This document shows, piece after piece, positions 18,349 through 27,277 of a DNA stretch of 64,000 nucleotides. Position 1 is the first letter of the stretch; every line of letters begins with the position of its first letter. The notes under the pieces were generated by a model, which saw only the letters and a program-made list of their open reading frames with translations, had not been told where the DNA came from and made no database searches. Position numbers and translations under genes: made by a program. This DNA comes from Planctomycetota bacterium. Lineage in GTDB: Bacteria > Planctomycetota > UBA1135 > GCA-002686595. The stretch spans positions 222,450 through 286,449 of the forward strand of contig JADHOC010000002.1 of assembly GCA_016779205.1 (NCBI GenBank), in the 5' to 3' direction.

Positions 18349-19350
18349 ATGAGCGACTGGACGATGATCCTCACCGCGCTGGCCTTCGCCCTCGTTCTGG
18401 GGGGGGAGCTCCTGCACCTGCGCCGGATCCAGCGCGTTCGTCACCTGGCCTTCGGTCCCGAGGGGCGGGCGGCCGCCTGGGTGCAGGTGGTGCCCGTGCT
18501 CCGCGCCGCGGGGGCCGCGGCCCTGGCCTTCGGGCTCGCGAGCCTGCTCCTGGACGTGAAGCCGAAGGCTCACCGCCTGGTGGACGGGGGGCCCGACGAG
18601 TGGAAGCACCTCGTGCTGGTCCTCGACGTCTCGCCGTCCATGCGCCTCGAGGACGCGGGCCCTGACGCAGCCCAGAGCCGGACCGGCCGAGCCCGCGACG
18701 TGCTCGACTCGATCTTCGGTCGGGTCGCCATCGGGCAGTACAAGATCTCGATCATCGCCACCTACACCGGGGCCATGCCGGTGGTGGTGGATACGTCGGA
18801 CTCCGAGGTCGTGCGGAACGTGCTGAGCGACCTGCCGATGCACTTCGCCTTCAAGTCGGGGGAGACTCGGCTCTTCGACGGGCTCGAGGAGGCGGCGCGC
18901 ATCGCCGCCCCGTGGGAGCCAGGGAGCACGACCCTCATCGTGGCCAGCGACGGCGACACCCTGCCGCCGACCGGGATGCCCAAGATGCCGCCGTCCATCG
19001 GGGGCGTGCTCGTCGTCGGCATCGGCGATCCCACCAAGGGCAGCTTCATCAACGGGCGGAACTCCCGCCAGGATGTGTCCGCCCTGCGGCAGATGGCGCT
19101 GCGGTTGGGAGGTCAGTACCACGACGGCAACAAGCGGCAGGTGGCCAGCGACGTGCTCCGGACGGTGACGGCGGGGGCCGATCGGGAGGGCGTCTTGAAG
19201 CTCGGCCGCAGGGAGTACTCCCTCCTGGCCATGGCCCTCGGGGCCCTGTTGCTGGCGCTCCTCCCGCCGCTCCTGCGGTCCCTGGGCAGCCCGTGGGCCC
19301 GTCGCCGGACCTCCTGGCGGCGCCCCCAGGACGAACTCACTCGCTCTTGA
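18349..19350 (+). CDS. vWA-domain membrane protein, BatB-like
   Basis: 333 residues, 7 bases after the previous gene. Two N-terminal hydrophobic segments (about 5-22 and 47-66) precede a vWA domain with the metal-site motif DVSPSM and a later IVASDGDT. A C-terminal membrane segment (LLAMALGALLLALLPPLL) ends in a basic tail. It would sit in the same membrane complex as the BatA-like protein. The insert after DVSPSM (EDAGPDAAQSRTGRAR) is typical of BatB. No TPR repeats are fused to it; the helical gene that follows may supply that function. Confidence 0.9.
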   Translation: MSDWTMILTALAFALVLGGELLHLRRIQRVRHLAFGPEGRAAAWVQVVPVLRAAGAAALAFGLASLLLDVKPKAHRLVDGGPDEWKHLVLVLDVSPSMRLEDAGPDAAQSRTGRARDVLDSIFGRVAIGQYKISIIATYTGAMPVVVDTSDSEVVRNVLSDLPMHFAFKSGETRLFDGLEEAARIAAPWEPGSTTLIVASDGDTLPPTGMPKMPPSIGGVLVVGIGDPTKGSFINGRNSRQDVSALRQMALRLGGQYHDGNKRQVASDVLRTVTAGADREGVLKLGRREYSLLAMALGALLLALLPPLLRSLGSPWARRRTSWRRPQDELTRS

Positions 19351-19384
19351 CGACCGATTGGGTCACCGAGTGAGGATCTGCCGA

Positions 19385-19390
19385 TAGACT
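19385..19390 (+). promoter_or_regulatory. -10-like TAGACT box
   Basis: TAGACT, identical to the box before the methyltransferase gene at 24540. No good -35 hexamer lies at normal spacing. A small GCTCCG/CGGAGC hairpin (19409-19422) lies between it and the ATG at 19444. Confidence 0.3.
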
Positions 19391-19443
19391 CCAACTGGAC
19401 CCCCTCCTGCTCCGTTCGGAGCGCAAAGACGAGGACCTACACG

Positions 19444-20049
19444 ATGAGACGACTCATGATCGCCGGCTGGCTCCTGCTCCCTGTGGGGGCGTGGGCCTAC
19501 CACGAGGGCCCGGGCCAGGACGGAGTCCAGCTCGACCGCGTGGACGCCGAGCTCTCGGCCGCGCGAGCGGCCGCCGAGGCCAAGGATTGGGCGCTCGCGG
19601 TGGAGCACTACGACGCCGCCCTGAAGAGCCTGCCCGGACTGGACACCCCGTCGCTCGAGCGGAGCGCCCGGCGCATCCGCCTGAGCGCGGCGAAGGCCAA
19701 GCTGGCGGCCTCCGATCTCATCGCGGCGCGCTCCGAGCTCTCGGGGCTCGTCGACGAGCTGTCTCCGCTCGAGGCCTCCGAGGGCGCGATGCTGGACGAG
19801 GCCCGGGAGGGGCTCGCCAACGCCCAGTACTACTACACCTGGCTGATGCGGCTGGAGGGCTACTCCCGCGAGGAGTGGGAGCCCGAGGCCGAGGTCGCCC
19901 GCCAGAGCTACCGGCTGCTCGCCGAGCGCGCCGAGGCGCGCGGCGACGAGCGAGCGGCTCGGACCCACATGGAGGACCTCGAATCCTCCATCAAGCTCGC
20001 CAGGCTCGACCTGGAAGAGCTGCAGGGGCTGCCCCTGCCGAATCAATGA
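19444..20049 (+). CDS. Secreted helical TPR-like protein of the vWA operon
   Basis: 201 residues. A signal peptide (MRRLMIAGWLLLPVGAWAYH) is followed by helical hairpins; EAKDWALAVEHYDAALKSLPG is a clear TPR-like unit and LAERAEARGDERAARTHMED a second candidate. In related operons a TPR protein (BatC or BatE) cooperates with BatA/BatB, so this gene may fill that role in the periplasm. It lies 93 bases after the BatB-like gene and may have its own promoter. No enzyme motif is visible. Confidence 0.8.
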   Translation: MRRLMIAGWLLLPVGAWAYHEGPGQDGVQLDRVDAELSAARAAAEAKDWALAVEHYDAALKSLPGLDTPSLERSARRIRLSAAKAKLAASDLIAARSELSGLVDELSPLEASEGAMLDEAREGLANAQYYYTWLMRLEGYSREEWEPEAEVARQSYRLLAERAEARGDERAARTHMEDLESSIKLARLDLEELQGLPLPNQ

Positions 20050-20371
20050 AGCGGCAACGGGACCTGAAACGGTTCCGGAAAGCGCCCCGGTCGGGGCAAG
20101 CCCAACTCTGGAAAGAAGCCCTCTGATTCCCGAGGCGCGAGCGGCGGCCCGCCGCCCGACGGCTCGGGGTCCTGAGCCAACGTGCTCGACGTGGCGTGCT
20201 CGGCGTGAAGCCGGGCAGGCCCCGTGAACGAGGAGACGCTGCCCCGCAGGGGGAGCCGCGGGAGAGGCGTGTCCGCTCTTTCTCCCGCCATACCGGTTCT
20301 CCCGCCATACCGGGCGCCAGTGGCGCCGCCGTCCGAATCCGAACTACCTGCCCGTGACCTTCCCGATCGCC
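20050..20371 (+). other. Gene-free spacer before the 1377-residue protein gene
   Basis: 322 bases. It contains a perfect 17-bp tandem repeat (listed separately) and a 26-codon reading frame at 20046-20126 that I do not trust as a gene. No clear terminator or promoter hexamers were found. Confidence 0.5.
20280..20313 (+). repeat. Perfect 17-bp tandem direct repeat
   Basis: The unit TTCTCCCGCCATACCGG occurs twice head to tail (20280-20296 and 20297-20313), 58 bases before the ATG at 20372. It may be a two-site protein-binding region or simply a small duplication. Confidence 0.9.
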
Positions 20372-23300
20372 ATGTCCCGCCCCTCCCTCGCGGCCTTCGC
20401 CGCCGCATCGATCGCCCTCGCCCCGCTCTCCCTCGCCCGGCAGAGCACGGTCCAGGGCGTCTCCCTCACGCGGACGGGGTCCTCCGCGGTGATCGTCAGT
20501 GGCCCCACGAGCGCTGCGAAGACCTCGATCAGCGCGACGCCGATGCGAACGGTCCCGGCGATGACGGGGCAGGCAGCGGCGAGTGGGATCGTCATCATCG
20601 AGGGCGAGTCCGGCTTCGAGATCATGGAGCCTCTCGCGCCGCCGACAGGGCCTGGTGGGCCGGAGCGCGCGGAGCCCAGGGACAAGCAGGCGGAGAAGCC
20701 CGTCGACCCCAAGCGCGTCCAGAAATTCCAGCAGGCGGTCCTCGACCGTACGCCCTCCAAGATCCTCGCCGAGTGGTCCAAGGCCGCGCCGCTGGCCTCG
20801 GACGAGGATCCTGAGCTCCAGGACCCGCCCATGCCGGTGGAGCCGGCGCCGAAACCGAAGAAGCCCAAGGCACCCAAGCTGCAGTCGCTCGAGCGCCCCG
20901 TGGCTCCCTCGGAGTTGCTGGCCCCGGCGGGGTCCGTGGCGGACCTGGCGGCGCTCGCGCGGGCCAAGCGGGAGGCCGAGGAGGGGTTCGACGAGGAGGA
21001 CCACGCCGCGCGGCTCGCAGCCTACGAGGCCGCCGTCGCGTCGGACGCGGAGTTGCAGGCGGCCTATGAGCAGGCGCTCGCCGCCTACGACGCGTCGGAC
21101 GAGGCCCACAAGGCGTACAAGAAGGAGAAGTCGCGTGTGGAGAACGAGCGCAAGCAGCTCGCCGCCAAGCGGCTCACCAGGGACGTCGAGCTCTTCCAGC
21201 GGGACGTGACCCTCGGCCGCTGGGGTGCGGTGGAGGGGGCGCTCGATTCCCTGGGGAAGAGCGGCCGTCAGATCTACACCCAGATGCTGCCCAAGATCGC
21301 GCGGCCTCCCCAGCCCATGGGCGGCCGATTCGGTCAGTACCAGGAGCAGTGCGCCTTCGAGTTCGACGACATCGTCGACCTGATCCGGATCGCGCCCGGC
21401 AGATTCACCGCGACCGACGCCCGGCTCCTGGCGCCGCTGGTGGCCCGCGTCTTCGCCCAGGGTCACAGCATCGACGACTGGGTCTCGCGGCTGAGCGCCG
21501 AGGTCAGCCGCCCTGAAGAGGAGCGGGTCGTGCGGCCCTTGTACGCCGCGTGGCTCCTGAGCGCCCAGGGGCATGACATTCACCTCAAGCCGTTCCTGCC
21601 GCGCTTTCAGAGCGCCCTCACCAACGACAACCGCGAGATCCTGAACCTGATCGCGCGGTATCGGATCGCCCTCTACAAGGAGGAGCTGGACCCCGAGGTG
21701 CTGTCCGGCGCATGGGAGGCGAACCTCGCCGTGCTCGCCCCGGGGGAGCTGAAGGAGAGCGTGAAGAGCGAGGCCCTCAAGCGCGCCGTCCAATACGCGG
21801 GCGTGGTGGAAGGCGAGGAGGGGGCGCGTTGGATCCGTGAGACGTTCACCGAACGGCCTGACCGCGGCATGGAGGTCCTCGCGACCATCGGCGCCGAGGC
21901 CTCCAACGGGATGGTGCAGCGCTCGACGCGGCCCCAGGACCGCCTCGCGGACCTGAAGCTCATGCGCGAGGCAGTGGACTCCCTGCTGGAGAACGCCCCG
22001 CAGCGCGCGGGGGAGTGGCGGCCGACGCTGGTCCTGCTCTCCGACGCCTGGCTCCGTGAGGCGGCGTACTCCTACGAGAACTCCGAGCAGTCCTCCATGG
22101 GGCCGATCACGCGTCGGGACGCGTACGGGAACATCTACTGGGAGGACAACCGGTACCGCTACAACAGCTACAACCGCCCGGTGGAGCCCATCGAGCCGGA
22201 CGACCTGCTCGAGGTCCGCCCGGACGGTGGCTGGCGCGACGCGCTGCCCGCGAGCCTGCGGCCGAAGGTGGATCAGACCATCGCCGAGCTCTACCTGAAG
22301 GTGGGCGAGGAGAAGCTCGCCTTCCCCTACATCCGTGACCTCGCGGCCTCCAACCCCAAGAAGGCCAACGAGCTCGCCCGCACGTTCATGGACGTGTGGA
22401 TCCAGAACAACGACCCGAACGCGAGCCGCAATCGGTCGAGCATCTACAACTACTCCTACGGGTTCGACCAGCGCGCGAGCGGGATCCCGCTCACCCGGAG
22501 CAAGCAGGAGCGCAACCTCAAGGACCTCTCGGAGTGGGTGGCGCGGCTGCGCTCGATCGACGGGATCGAGGTGGACTCGAGGCTGCTGGTTCGCGCGTTC
22601 ATCCAGAGCCACAGCGCGGCGGAGATCTACCGCGTCGAGGTGATGGAGGAGGTCTTCGGGGACCTCGCGACCCTCGACCCCAAGACCCTCGCCACCATGG
22701 CCCAGACCATGCGGGCCAACCTCGCCACGATCTGGCGGGCGCCCGAGGTCCAGAAGAACGCGGGCACCAACCGCAAGCAGAAGGACATCGAGGCGGAGGT
22801 CCAGCGGGGGTACGAGATCGCCTCCGCCATGCTGGATGGGGCCATCGAGGCCCACGTGGGCGCCTGGGAGCTTGAGGCGGCCCGCGCGTCGCTGATGCAC
22901 GACCTGAACAACTACCGCAACAAGCTCCAGAAGAGCTCCGACTTCGCCGGGGGGCGCCGTGCGGCCCTGGACCTGTTCGGGGAGGCCGCGCTGCACTACA
23001 TCGAGTCGGTCCCTGACCTGAAGCCCACCGAGTACTCCACCGAGGTCTTCGACCTGTGGTTCAACTCTGCCCTCGGCGCGACGGACCTCGCGGCCGTGAA
23101 CCAGGAGACGATCCTGGTGCAGAAGGAGATCCCGCTCATCTCCGACATGCTCGAGGACATCGGCGGCGAGGCCGCCGAGGCCCACCGGGCCATGTTCGCG
23201 AACAACCTCTTCACGCGCCTGAGCCAGGTGAACCCCGCCTGCAAGAACCGCTTCCTCGAGGCGGGCTTCGAGATCGTCGGCGACCACCCCCAGGCCAAGG

Positions 23301-24505
23301 CCGCGCGGCGGGTCTACGACTACTACGCCGACCTCGTGACCGAGATCGAGCTGGTCACCGAGGTGGACGGCTCCGCGGACGTCGGCACGGAGCCCTTCGG
23401 GATCAAGGTCGACATTCGCTACACCAAGGAGATCGCCCGCGAGAGCGGCGGCTTCGCCAAGTACCTCCAGAACCAGGCCAACGCGGTCAACAGCTACTAC
23501 AACTACGGCCGGCCCCAGGAGAACTACCGCGACAAGTTCGAGGAGTCGGTGCGCGCGACCCTGGGTGAGCAGTTCGACGTCGTCTCGGTCACCTTCAATC
23601 GCGAAGACGCGGCCTCCAAGGCGGACGACGAGTACGGCTGGCGGCGCACCCCCTACGCCTACGTGCTCGCCACCGCCCGCGACGCGGCGGTGGACCGGGT
23701 CCCGCCCCTCAAGCTGGACCTCGACTTCAACGACGTCACCGGCTACGTGGTCCTCCCGGTGACCTCGCCGGTGGTGGCCATCGACGCCTCGGCGGGCGGC
23801 GGGACGCGGCCCCACGAGAACCTCCAGGTGACGCAGATCCTCGATGAGCGGCGCGCCGATGAGGGCGTCCTGACCCTAGAGGTGAAGGCCCAGGCCAACG
23901 GGCTCGTGCCCGAGCTGGACCAGATCGTCGACCTCGCCCCCGAGGGGTTCGAGGTCACCAAGACCGAGGGACAGGGCGTCTCCGTGGTTCGCTTCGCGGA
24001 CGACGAGGAGGCGGTCGTGTCCGAGCGCCTCTGGGTCGTGGAGATGCAGGCCCAGGACCTGGCCGAGGCCCCCACGGAGTTCCAGTTCGCGGCGCCCCTG
24101 GAGGCTGAGACCCAGACCGTGTTCCAGCGCTACGACGACGCGGACCTGATGACGGCCGAGATGGTGGTCCAGCTCGGCGCCGACTACGGAGGCGAGGGGG
24201 GCCGCTCGGCCTGGCCCTGGCTCCTGCTCCTGGCCCTCGGCGGCGCCGCCGCGTGGCTCATGCGTCCCAGGGGGGACGGGGACCTGGGTCCCGAGGCCTC
24301 CGGGCTCGCCGTGCCGGACGAGATCACCCCGGTGACCGTGCTCTCCCTCCTGGGGGAGGTCCGGCGGGCGAACCACATGGACGCCGCCATGCAGCGGGAG
24401 CTGGACGCGACGGTCCTCCAGATCGAGCGCCGGTACTTCGGCGCTGACGAGGGGGCCGAGATCGACCTGCGGATGATCGCGCAGCAGTGGGTCGAGCGGA
24501 ACTGA
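20372..24505 (+). CDS. Very large membrane-anchored extracytoplasmic protein, Bat-operon associated
   Basis: 1377 residues from the ATG at 20372; a GTG six codons earlier is less likely because the ATG opens a good signal peptide (MSRPSLAAFAAASIALAPLS). A low-complexity Pro/Ala/Glu region (about 100-190) precedes a helical, charged stretch (190-250) and about 700 residues of predicted helical repeats without a named family. A beta-rich domain follows (about 990-1270), then one membrane segment (WPWLLLLALGGAAAWLM, about 1280-1297) and an 80-residue cytoplasmic helical tail. BatD proteins have the same ending (beta domain, TM, cytoplasmic tail), and it lies just after BatA/BatB-like genes, so I regard it as a possible giant BatD analogue. 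No catalytic motif was recognised. Confidence 0.8.
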   Translation: MSRPSLAAFAAASIALAPLSLARQSTVQGVSLTRTGSSAVIVSGPTSAAKTSISATPMRTVPAMTGQAAASGIVIIEGESGFEIMEPLAPPTGPGGPERAEPRDKQAEKPVDPKRVQKFQQAVLDRTPSKILAEWSKAAPLASDEDPELQDPPMPVEPAPKPKKPKAPKLQSLERPVAPSELLAPAGSVADLAALARAKREAEEGFDEEDHAARLAAYEAAVASDAELQAAYEQALAAYDASDEAHKAYKKEKSRVENERKQLAAKRLTRDVELFQRDVTLGRWGAVEGALDSLGKSGRQIYTQMLPKIARPPQPMGGRFGQYQEQCAFEFDDIVDLIRIAPGRFTATDARLLAPLVARVFAQGHSIDDWVSRLSAEVSRPEEERVVRPLYAAWLLSAQGHDIHLKPFLPRFQSALTNDNREILNLIARYRIALYKEELDPEVLSGAWEANLAVLAPGELKESVKSEALKRAVQYAGVVEGEEGARWIRETFTERPDRGMEVLATIGAEASNGMVQRSTRPQDRLADLKLMREAVDSLLENAPQRAGEWRPTLVLLSDAWLREAAYSYENSEQSSMGPITRRDAYGNIYWEDNRYRYNSYNRPVEPIEPDDLLEVRPDGGWRDALPASLRPKVDQTIAELYLKVGEEKLAFPYIRDLAASNPKKANELARTFMDVWIQNNDPNASRNRSSIYNYSYGFDQRASGIPLTRSKQERNLKDLSEWVARLRSIDGIEVDSRLLVRAFIQSHSAAEIYRVEVMEEVFGDLATLDPKTLATMAQTMRANLATIWRAPEVQKNAGTNRKQKDIEAEVQRGYEIASAMLDGAIEAHVGAWELEAARASLMHDLNNYRNKLQKSSDFAGGRRAALDLFGEAALHYIESVPDLKPTEYSTEVFDLWFNSALGATDLAAVNQETILVQKEIPLISDMLEDIGGEAAEAHRAMFANNLFTRLSQVNPACKNRFLEAGFEIVGDHPQAKAARRVYDYYADLVTEIELVTEVDGSADVGTEPFGIKVDIRYTKEIARESGGFAKYLQNQANAVNSYYNYGRPQENYRDKFEESVRATLGEQFDVVSVTFNREDAASKADDEYGWRRTPYAYVLATARDAAVDRVPPLKLDLDFNDVTGYVVLPVTSPVVAIDASAGGGTRPHENLQVTQILDERRADEGVLTLEVKAQANGLVPELDQIVDLAPEGFEVTKTEGQGVSVVRFADDEEAVVSERLWVVEMQAQDLAEAPTEFQFAAPLEAETQTVFQRYDDADLMTAEMVVQLGADYGGEGGRSAWPWLLLLALGGAAAWLMRPRGDGDLGPEASGLAVPDEITPVTVLSLLGEVRRANHMDAAMQRELDATVLQIERRYFGADEGAEIDLRMIAQQWVERN

Positions 24506-24531
24506 CCCCGACGGGGCGGGCCGGGTAGACT
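24502..24531 (+). promoter_or_regulatory. Promoter giving a probable leaderless mRNA
   Basis: CTGACC (24502-24507), an 18-base spacer, then TAGACT (24526-24531). Only 8 bases separate the -10 box from the ATG at 24540, so transcription should start at or beside the start codon. The -35 overlaps the end of the previous gene. Confidence 0.55.
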
Positions 24532-24539
24532 TCGCCGTC

Positions 24540-25307
24540 ATGTCGAGCGACTCCAACGCCCAGGCGCAGATCGAGCTCCACCGCGCGCTCGCGCCGCGCT
24601 ACGCGTATCGGTACTCGTTCGCCTTCAGCCGCCTCTTCCAGGAGGAGTGGCACGCGGAGATGATCCGCCACGCCCCGGCCTCGGCGACCCGCCTCCTGGA
24701 CATCGGCTGCGGGACGGGTTTCTTCCTCGCCGAGCTCGAGGCCCAGCGGCCAGGGGCCGTGGGGCTCGACATCAGCCACGAGATGCTGAAGGTGAGCGAG
24801 GAGTACGTGCCGAATGCCCGCCTCGTCACGGCGGACGCGGAGCACATGCCCTTCCGGGAGGCGGCCTTCGACGTCGTTTTCTGCAAGGGCAGCCTGCACC
24901 ACATGCGAGACCACGTCGGCTTCCTCGAGAGCTGCGAGGACATGCTCGCGGACGACGGCCTGCTGGTCATGAGCGAGCCCTGCAACGACAACCCGATCAT
25001 CCGCTTCGCCCGGGCGGTGATGTACCGCAAGAGCCCTCACTTCGACGTGGGGGACCAGGGGTTCACCCGGAAGGGGATCGTCGAGCTGACGGAGGCGGCC
25101 GGGATGGAGGTCCTGAAGACCAAGAAGTTCGGCGTGCTCGCCTACGTCTTCGCCGGCTTCCCCGATCACCTCGGCGCCCTCCGGTTCATCCCGGGCTCGG
25201 CGCTGCTGACGCGCCTGTTCATCGGGCTCGATCGGGCCCTCTGCGCCCTCCCGGGGCTGTCGCTCCTGGGCTTCCACGTGCTCGTGGTGGCCCGGCCGAA
25301 GCGCTGA
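24540..25307 (+). CDS. Class I SAM-dependent methyltransferase
   Basis: 255 residues. The Rossmann-fold motif I is RLLDIGCGTGFFLAELE, motif II GLDISHEML, then TADAEHMPF (motif III, adenine contact) and VVFCKGSLHHM (post-motif, methyltransf_11 type). The final 90 residues include hydrophobic stretches (about 199-216 and 235-251) that may sit at the membrane. Substrate is unknown; the family includes ubiquinone, sterol and small-molecule methyltransferases. It has its own promoter and lies 71 bases before asparagine synthetase. Confidence 0.88.
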   Translation: MSSDSNAQAQIELHRALAPRYAYRYSFAFSRLFQEEWHAEMIRHAPASATRLLDIGCGTGFFLAELEAQRPGAVGLDISHEMLKVSEEYVPNARLVTADAEHMPFREAAFDVVFCKGSLHHMRDHVGFLESCEDMLADDGLLVMSEPCNDNPIIRFARAVMYRKSPHFDVGDQGFTRKGIVELTEAAGMEVLKTKKFGVLAYVFAGFPDHLGALRFIPGSALLTRLFIGLDRALCALPGLSLLGFHVLVVARPKR

Positions 25308-25378
25308 GCGCGGGCCCCCGGGGCGGTTCAGGGCACAGATCCCTCATCCTCCGGGCCGATCCAGTCGATGACTGGTCA

Positions 25379-27220
25379 ATGTGCGGGATTCTCGGAGAGG
25401 TGACGGCTCGTGGTGAGGCCGTCCGTCTGACGGACGAGCAGGCCGAGCGGTGGCTCGGTGAGCTCGACCACCGCGGCCCCGATGGCCGCGGGCTGTGGCG
25501 CAGCGAGAACGTCCTCCTGGGCCACACCCGGCTCGCCGTGCGCGACCCCCGCAACGACGCCGCCGCCCAGCCGATCACGACCCCCTGCGGGCGCTACGCC
25601 CTGGCCTACAACGGCGAGCTCTACAACGACGCGGAGCTGAGGGCGTCCCTGGAGCCGGAGGTCCTCCAGGCCACGGGCGGAGCCGGGTTCCGGACGTCGT
25701 GCGACGCGGAGACGGTGCTCTGGGCCCTGACCCTGGGCGGCCGGGGGGCCATCGCCTCCCTGCGCGGCATGTTCGCCCTCGCCTTCGTGGACCTCGAGAC
25801 CCGGACCGTGCTGCTCTCCAGGGATCCGCTCGGCGTCAAACCCCTGGTCTGGGCCAGGACCCCCACGGGCCTCGCCTTCGCGAGCGAGCCCCGCGCCCTC
25901 GTGGCCCACCCGGGCGTCCGCCTCGCGCCGGACCTGGAGATGTTCTCCGCGTACCTCGCCACCAGTCGCCGGACCCTGGCGGGCCGCACGCTCTTCGAGG
26001 GCGTGGAGGCCGTGGAGGCGGGGCAGACGCTCCTCGTGGACCTCTGCAAGCGGCGACCGCGGCCGGTGCAGCTCTACACCCCTGGTCTCCTCCTTGGTGC
26101 CCCGGCGGCGGACCCCGACCCCTCGGCCTGCCGGTCGGTGGTCACGGGCTCCGTCCTCGCCCATCTCGTGAGCGACGTCCCCGTTTGCGCGATGCTCTCC
26201 GGGGGCCTCGACAGCACGATCATCGCCTCGGTGGTCGCGGGCCGCCGCGACGACCTCGAGACCTGGTGTGCCTCCGGCGTGGACCGCGGGCGGGAGGTGG
26301 GTCCTGACCCCGCGGAGGCCCGCGCCCTTGCCGAGGAGCTGGGGACGCGTCACCACGACGTACACCTGCAGGGGGCCGAGTTCATGCGGGCCTGGCGCGA
26401 GCACGTGGCCCACCTGGGCCAGCCGCTCTCCACGCCCAACGAGGTCGCCATCGCCCGGCTCGCCGCGGCCATTCGAGGCTCAGGAGCTCGGGTGGCGCTC
26501 TCAGGAGAGGGGGCGGACGAGCTCTTCGGGGGCTACGACGCCGTGCTCTCTGCGCTCGCGGCCCACGGCCGCCTGCCGGACCCCCCGATCGGCGCCGCCC
26601 GCTTCCACCTGGAGGCCGCTGCTTGGGTGTCCCCCGCGGCCCAGGACGGGCTCCTGCGCGGGGACGCGGTGGGTCGATCCGAGTTCGTCATCGACGCCTA
26701 CGAGCGCGCCTACACCCTGAGCCAGACGCAGATGCGGGGGGAGGGCGATGCCCTCGACGCGCACCTCCAGCTGCAGCGCCGCTTCAACCTCAACTCCCTG
26801 CTCGAGCGGCTCGATGCGGCCACCATGCGCCACGGCGTGGAGGGGCGGACGCCCTTCGCGGATGTGGAGGTCGCCCGCTACGCGGAGTCGCTGCCCATGG
26901 ACGCGAAGTTCGTGGACGGAGCGGGCGGCGCGGCGGGCTCCAAGATCATCCTGCGCCGGGCTTTCTCGGGCGCCGTCCCCGAGCGGATCGAGAAGCGACC
27001 CAAGGCCTCCTTCCCCCTGCCCTTCGAGACCTGGTGCGCGCCGGTGAAGGACGAGATCGGGGGCTCCGGCTTCCTGGCCGAGTGGGTGGCACCGGAGGTG
27101 CTCCGGGCGGTGGCCGGTGACCCGGCGACCCACTGGCGGCTGACCTGGCTGCTCGGGAACCTCGCCCTCTGGGGCGACGCGGTGTTCGGCGCCTCCTCCG
27201 TCGAACGACGGGCGGCCTGA
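25379..27220 (+). CDS. asnB: Asparagine synthetase (glutamine-hydrolysing)
   Basis: 613 residues. The start is fixed by the ATG of MCGILGEV, because Cys2 is the glutaminase nucleophile. The N-terminal class II amidotransferase domain shows LDHRGPDGRGLW, LGHTRLAV and YNGELYN. The C-terminal ATP-pyrophosphatase domain has the PP-loop MLSGGLDSTIIASVV and SGEGADELFGGYD. It makes asparagine from aspartate, ATP and glutamine. In gene clusters for surface glycans, AsnB homologues also amidate uronic acids, so an accessory glycan role is possible but not needed. Length is normal. Confidence 0.93.
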   Translation: MCGILGEVTARGEAVRLTDEQAERWLGELDHRGPDGRGLWRSENVLLGHTRLAVRDPRNDAAAQPITTPCGRYALAYNGELYNDAELRASLEPEVLQATGGAGFRTSCDAETVLWALTLGGRGAIASLRGMFALAFVDLETRTVLLSRDPLGVKPLVWARTPTGLAFASEPRALVAHPGVRLAPDLEMFSAYLATSRRTLAGRTLFEGVEAVEAGQTLLVDLCKRRPRPVQLYTPGLLLGAPAADPDPSACRSVVTGSVLAHLVSDVPVCAMLSGGLDSTIIASVVAGRRDDLETWCASGVDRGREVGPDPAEARALAEELGTRHHDVHLQGAEFMRAWREHVAHLGQPLSTPNEVAIARLAAAIRGSGARVALSGEGADELFGGYDAVLSALAAHGRLPDPPIGAARFHLEAAAWVSPAAQDGLLRGDAVGRSEFVIDAYERAYTLSQTQMRGEGDALDAHLQLQRRFNLNSLLERLDAATMRHGVEGRTPFADVEVARYAESLPMDAKFVDGAGGAAGSKIILRRAFSGAVPERIEKRPKASFPLPFETWCAPVKDEIGGSGFLAEWVAPEVLRAVAGDPATHWRLTWLLGNLALWGDAVFGASSVERRAA

Positions 27221-27265
27221 GCGTCCCCCGTGGAGGGTGACCCGGCGCGATGGCGCCAGCCGGTC

Positions 27266-27271
27266 TATCCT
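27266..27271 (+). promoter_or_regulatory. -10 box TATCCT close to a start codon
   Basis: TATCCT ends 6 bases before the ATG at 27278, so the transcript should have almost no leader. No -35 hexamer at normal spacing is obvious. Confidence 0.45.
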
Positions 27272-27277
27272 GCTGCC

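Noticed and set aside
20046..20126. 26-codon basic reading frame overlapping the stop of the TPR-like gene by ATGA
   Set aside because: Too short, no ribosome-binding site, no recognisable pattern; the overlap alone is not enough in GC-rich DNA.
19991..23815. Very long minus-strand open frame (about 1270 codons)
   Set aside because: It is antisense to the 1377-residue protein gene, has repetitive Leu/Val/Arg/Asp composition and no motifs; it results from codon bias in GC-rich DNA.
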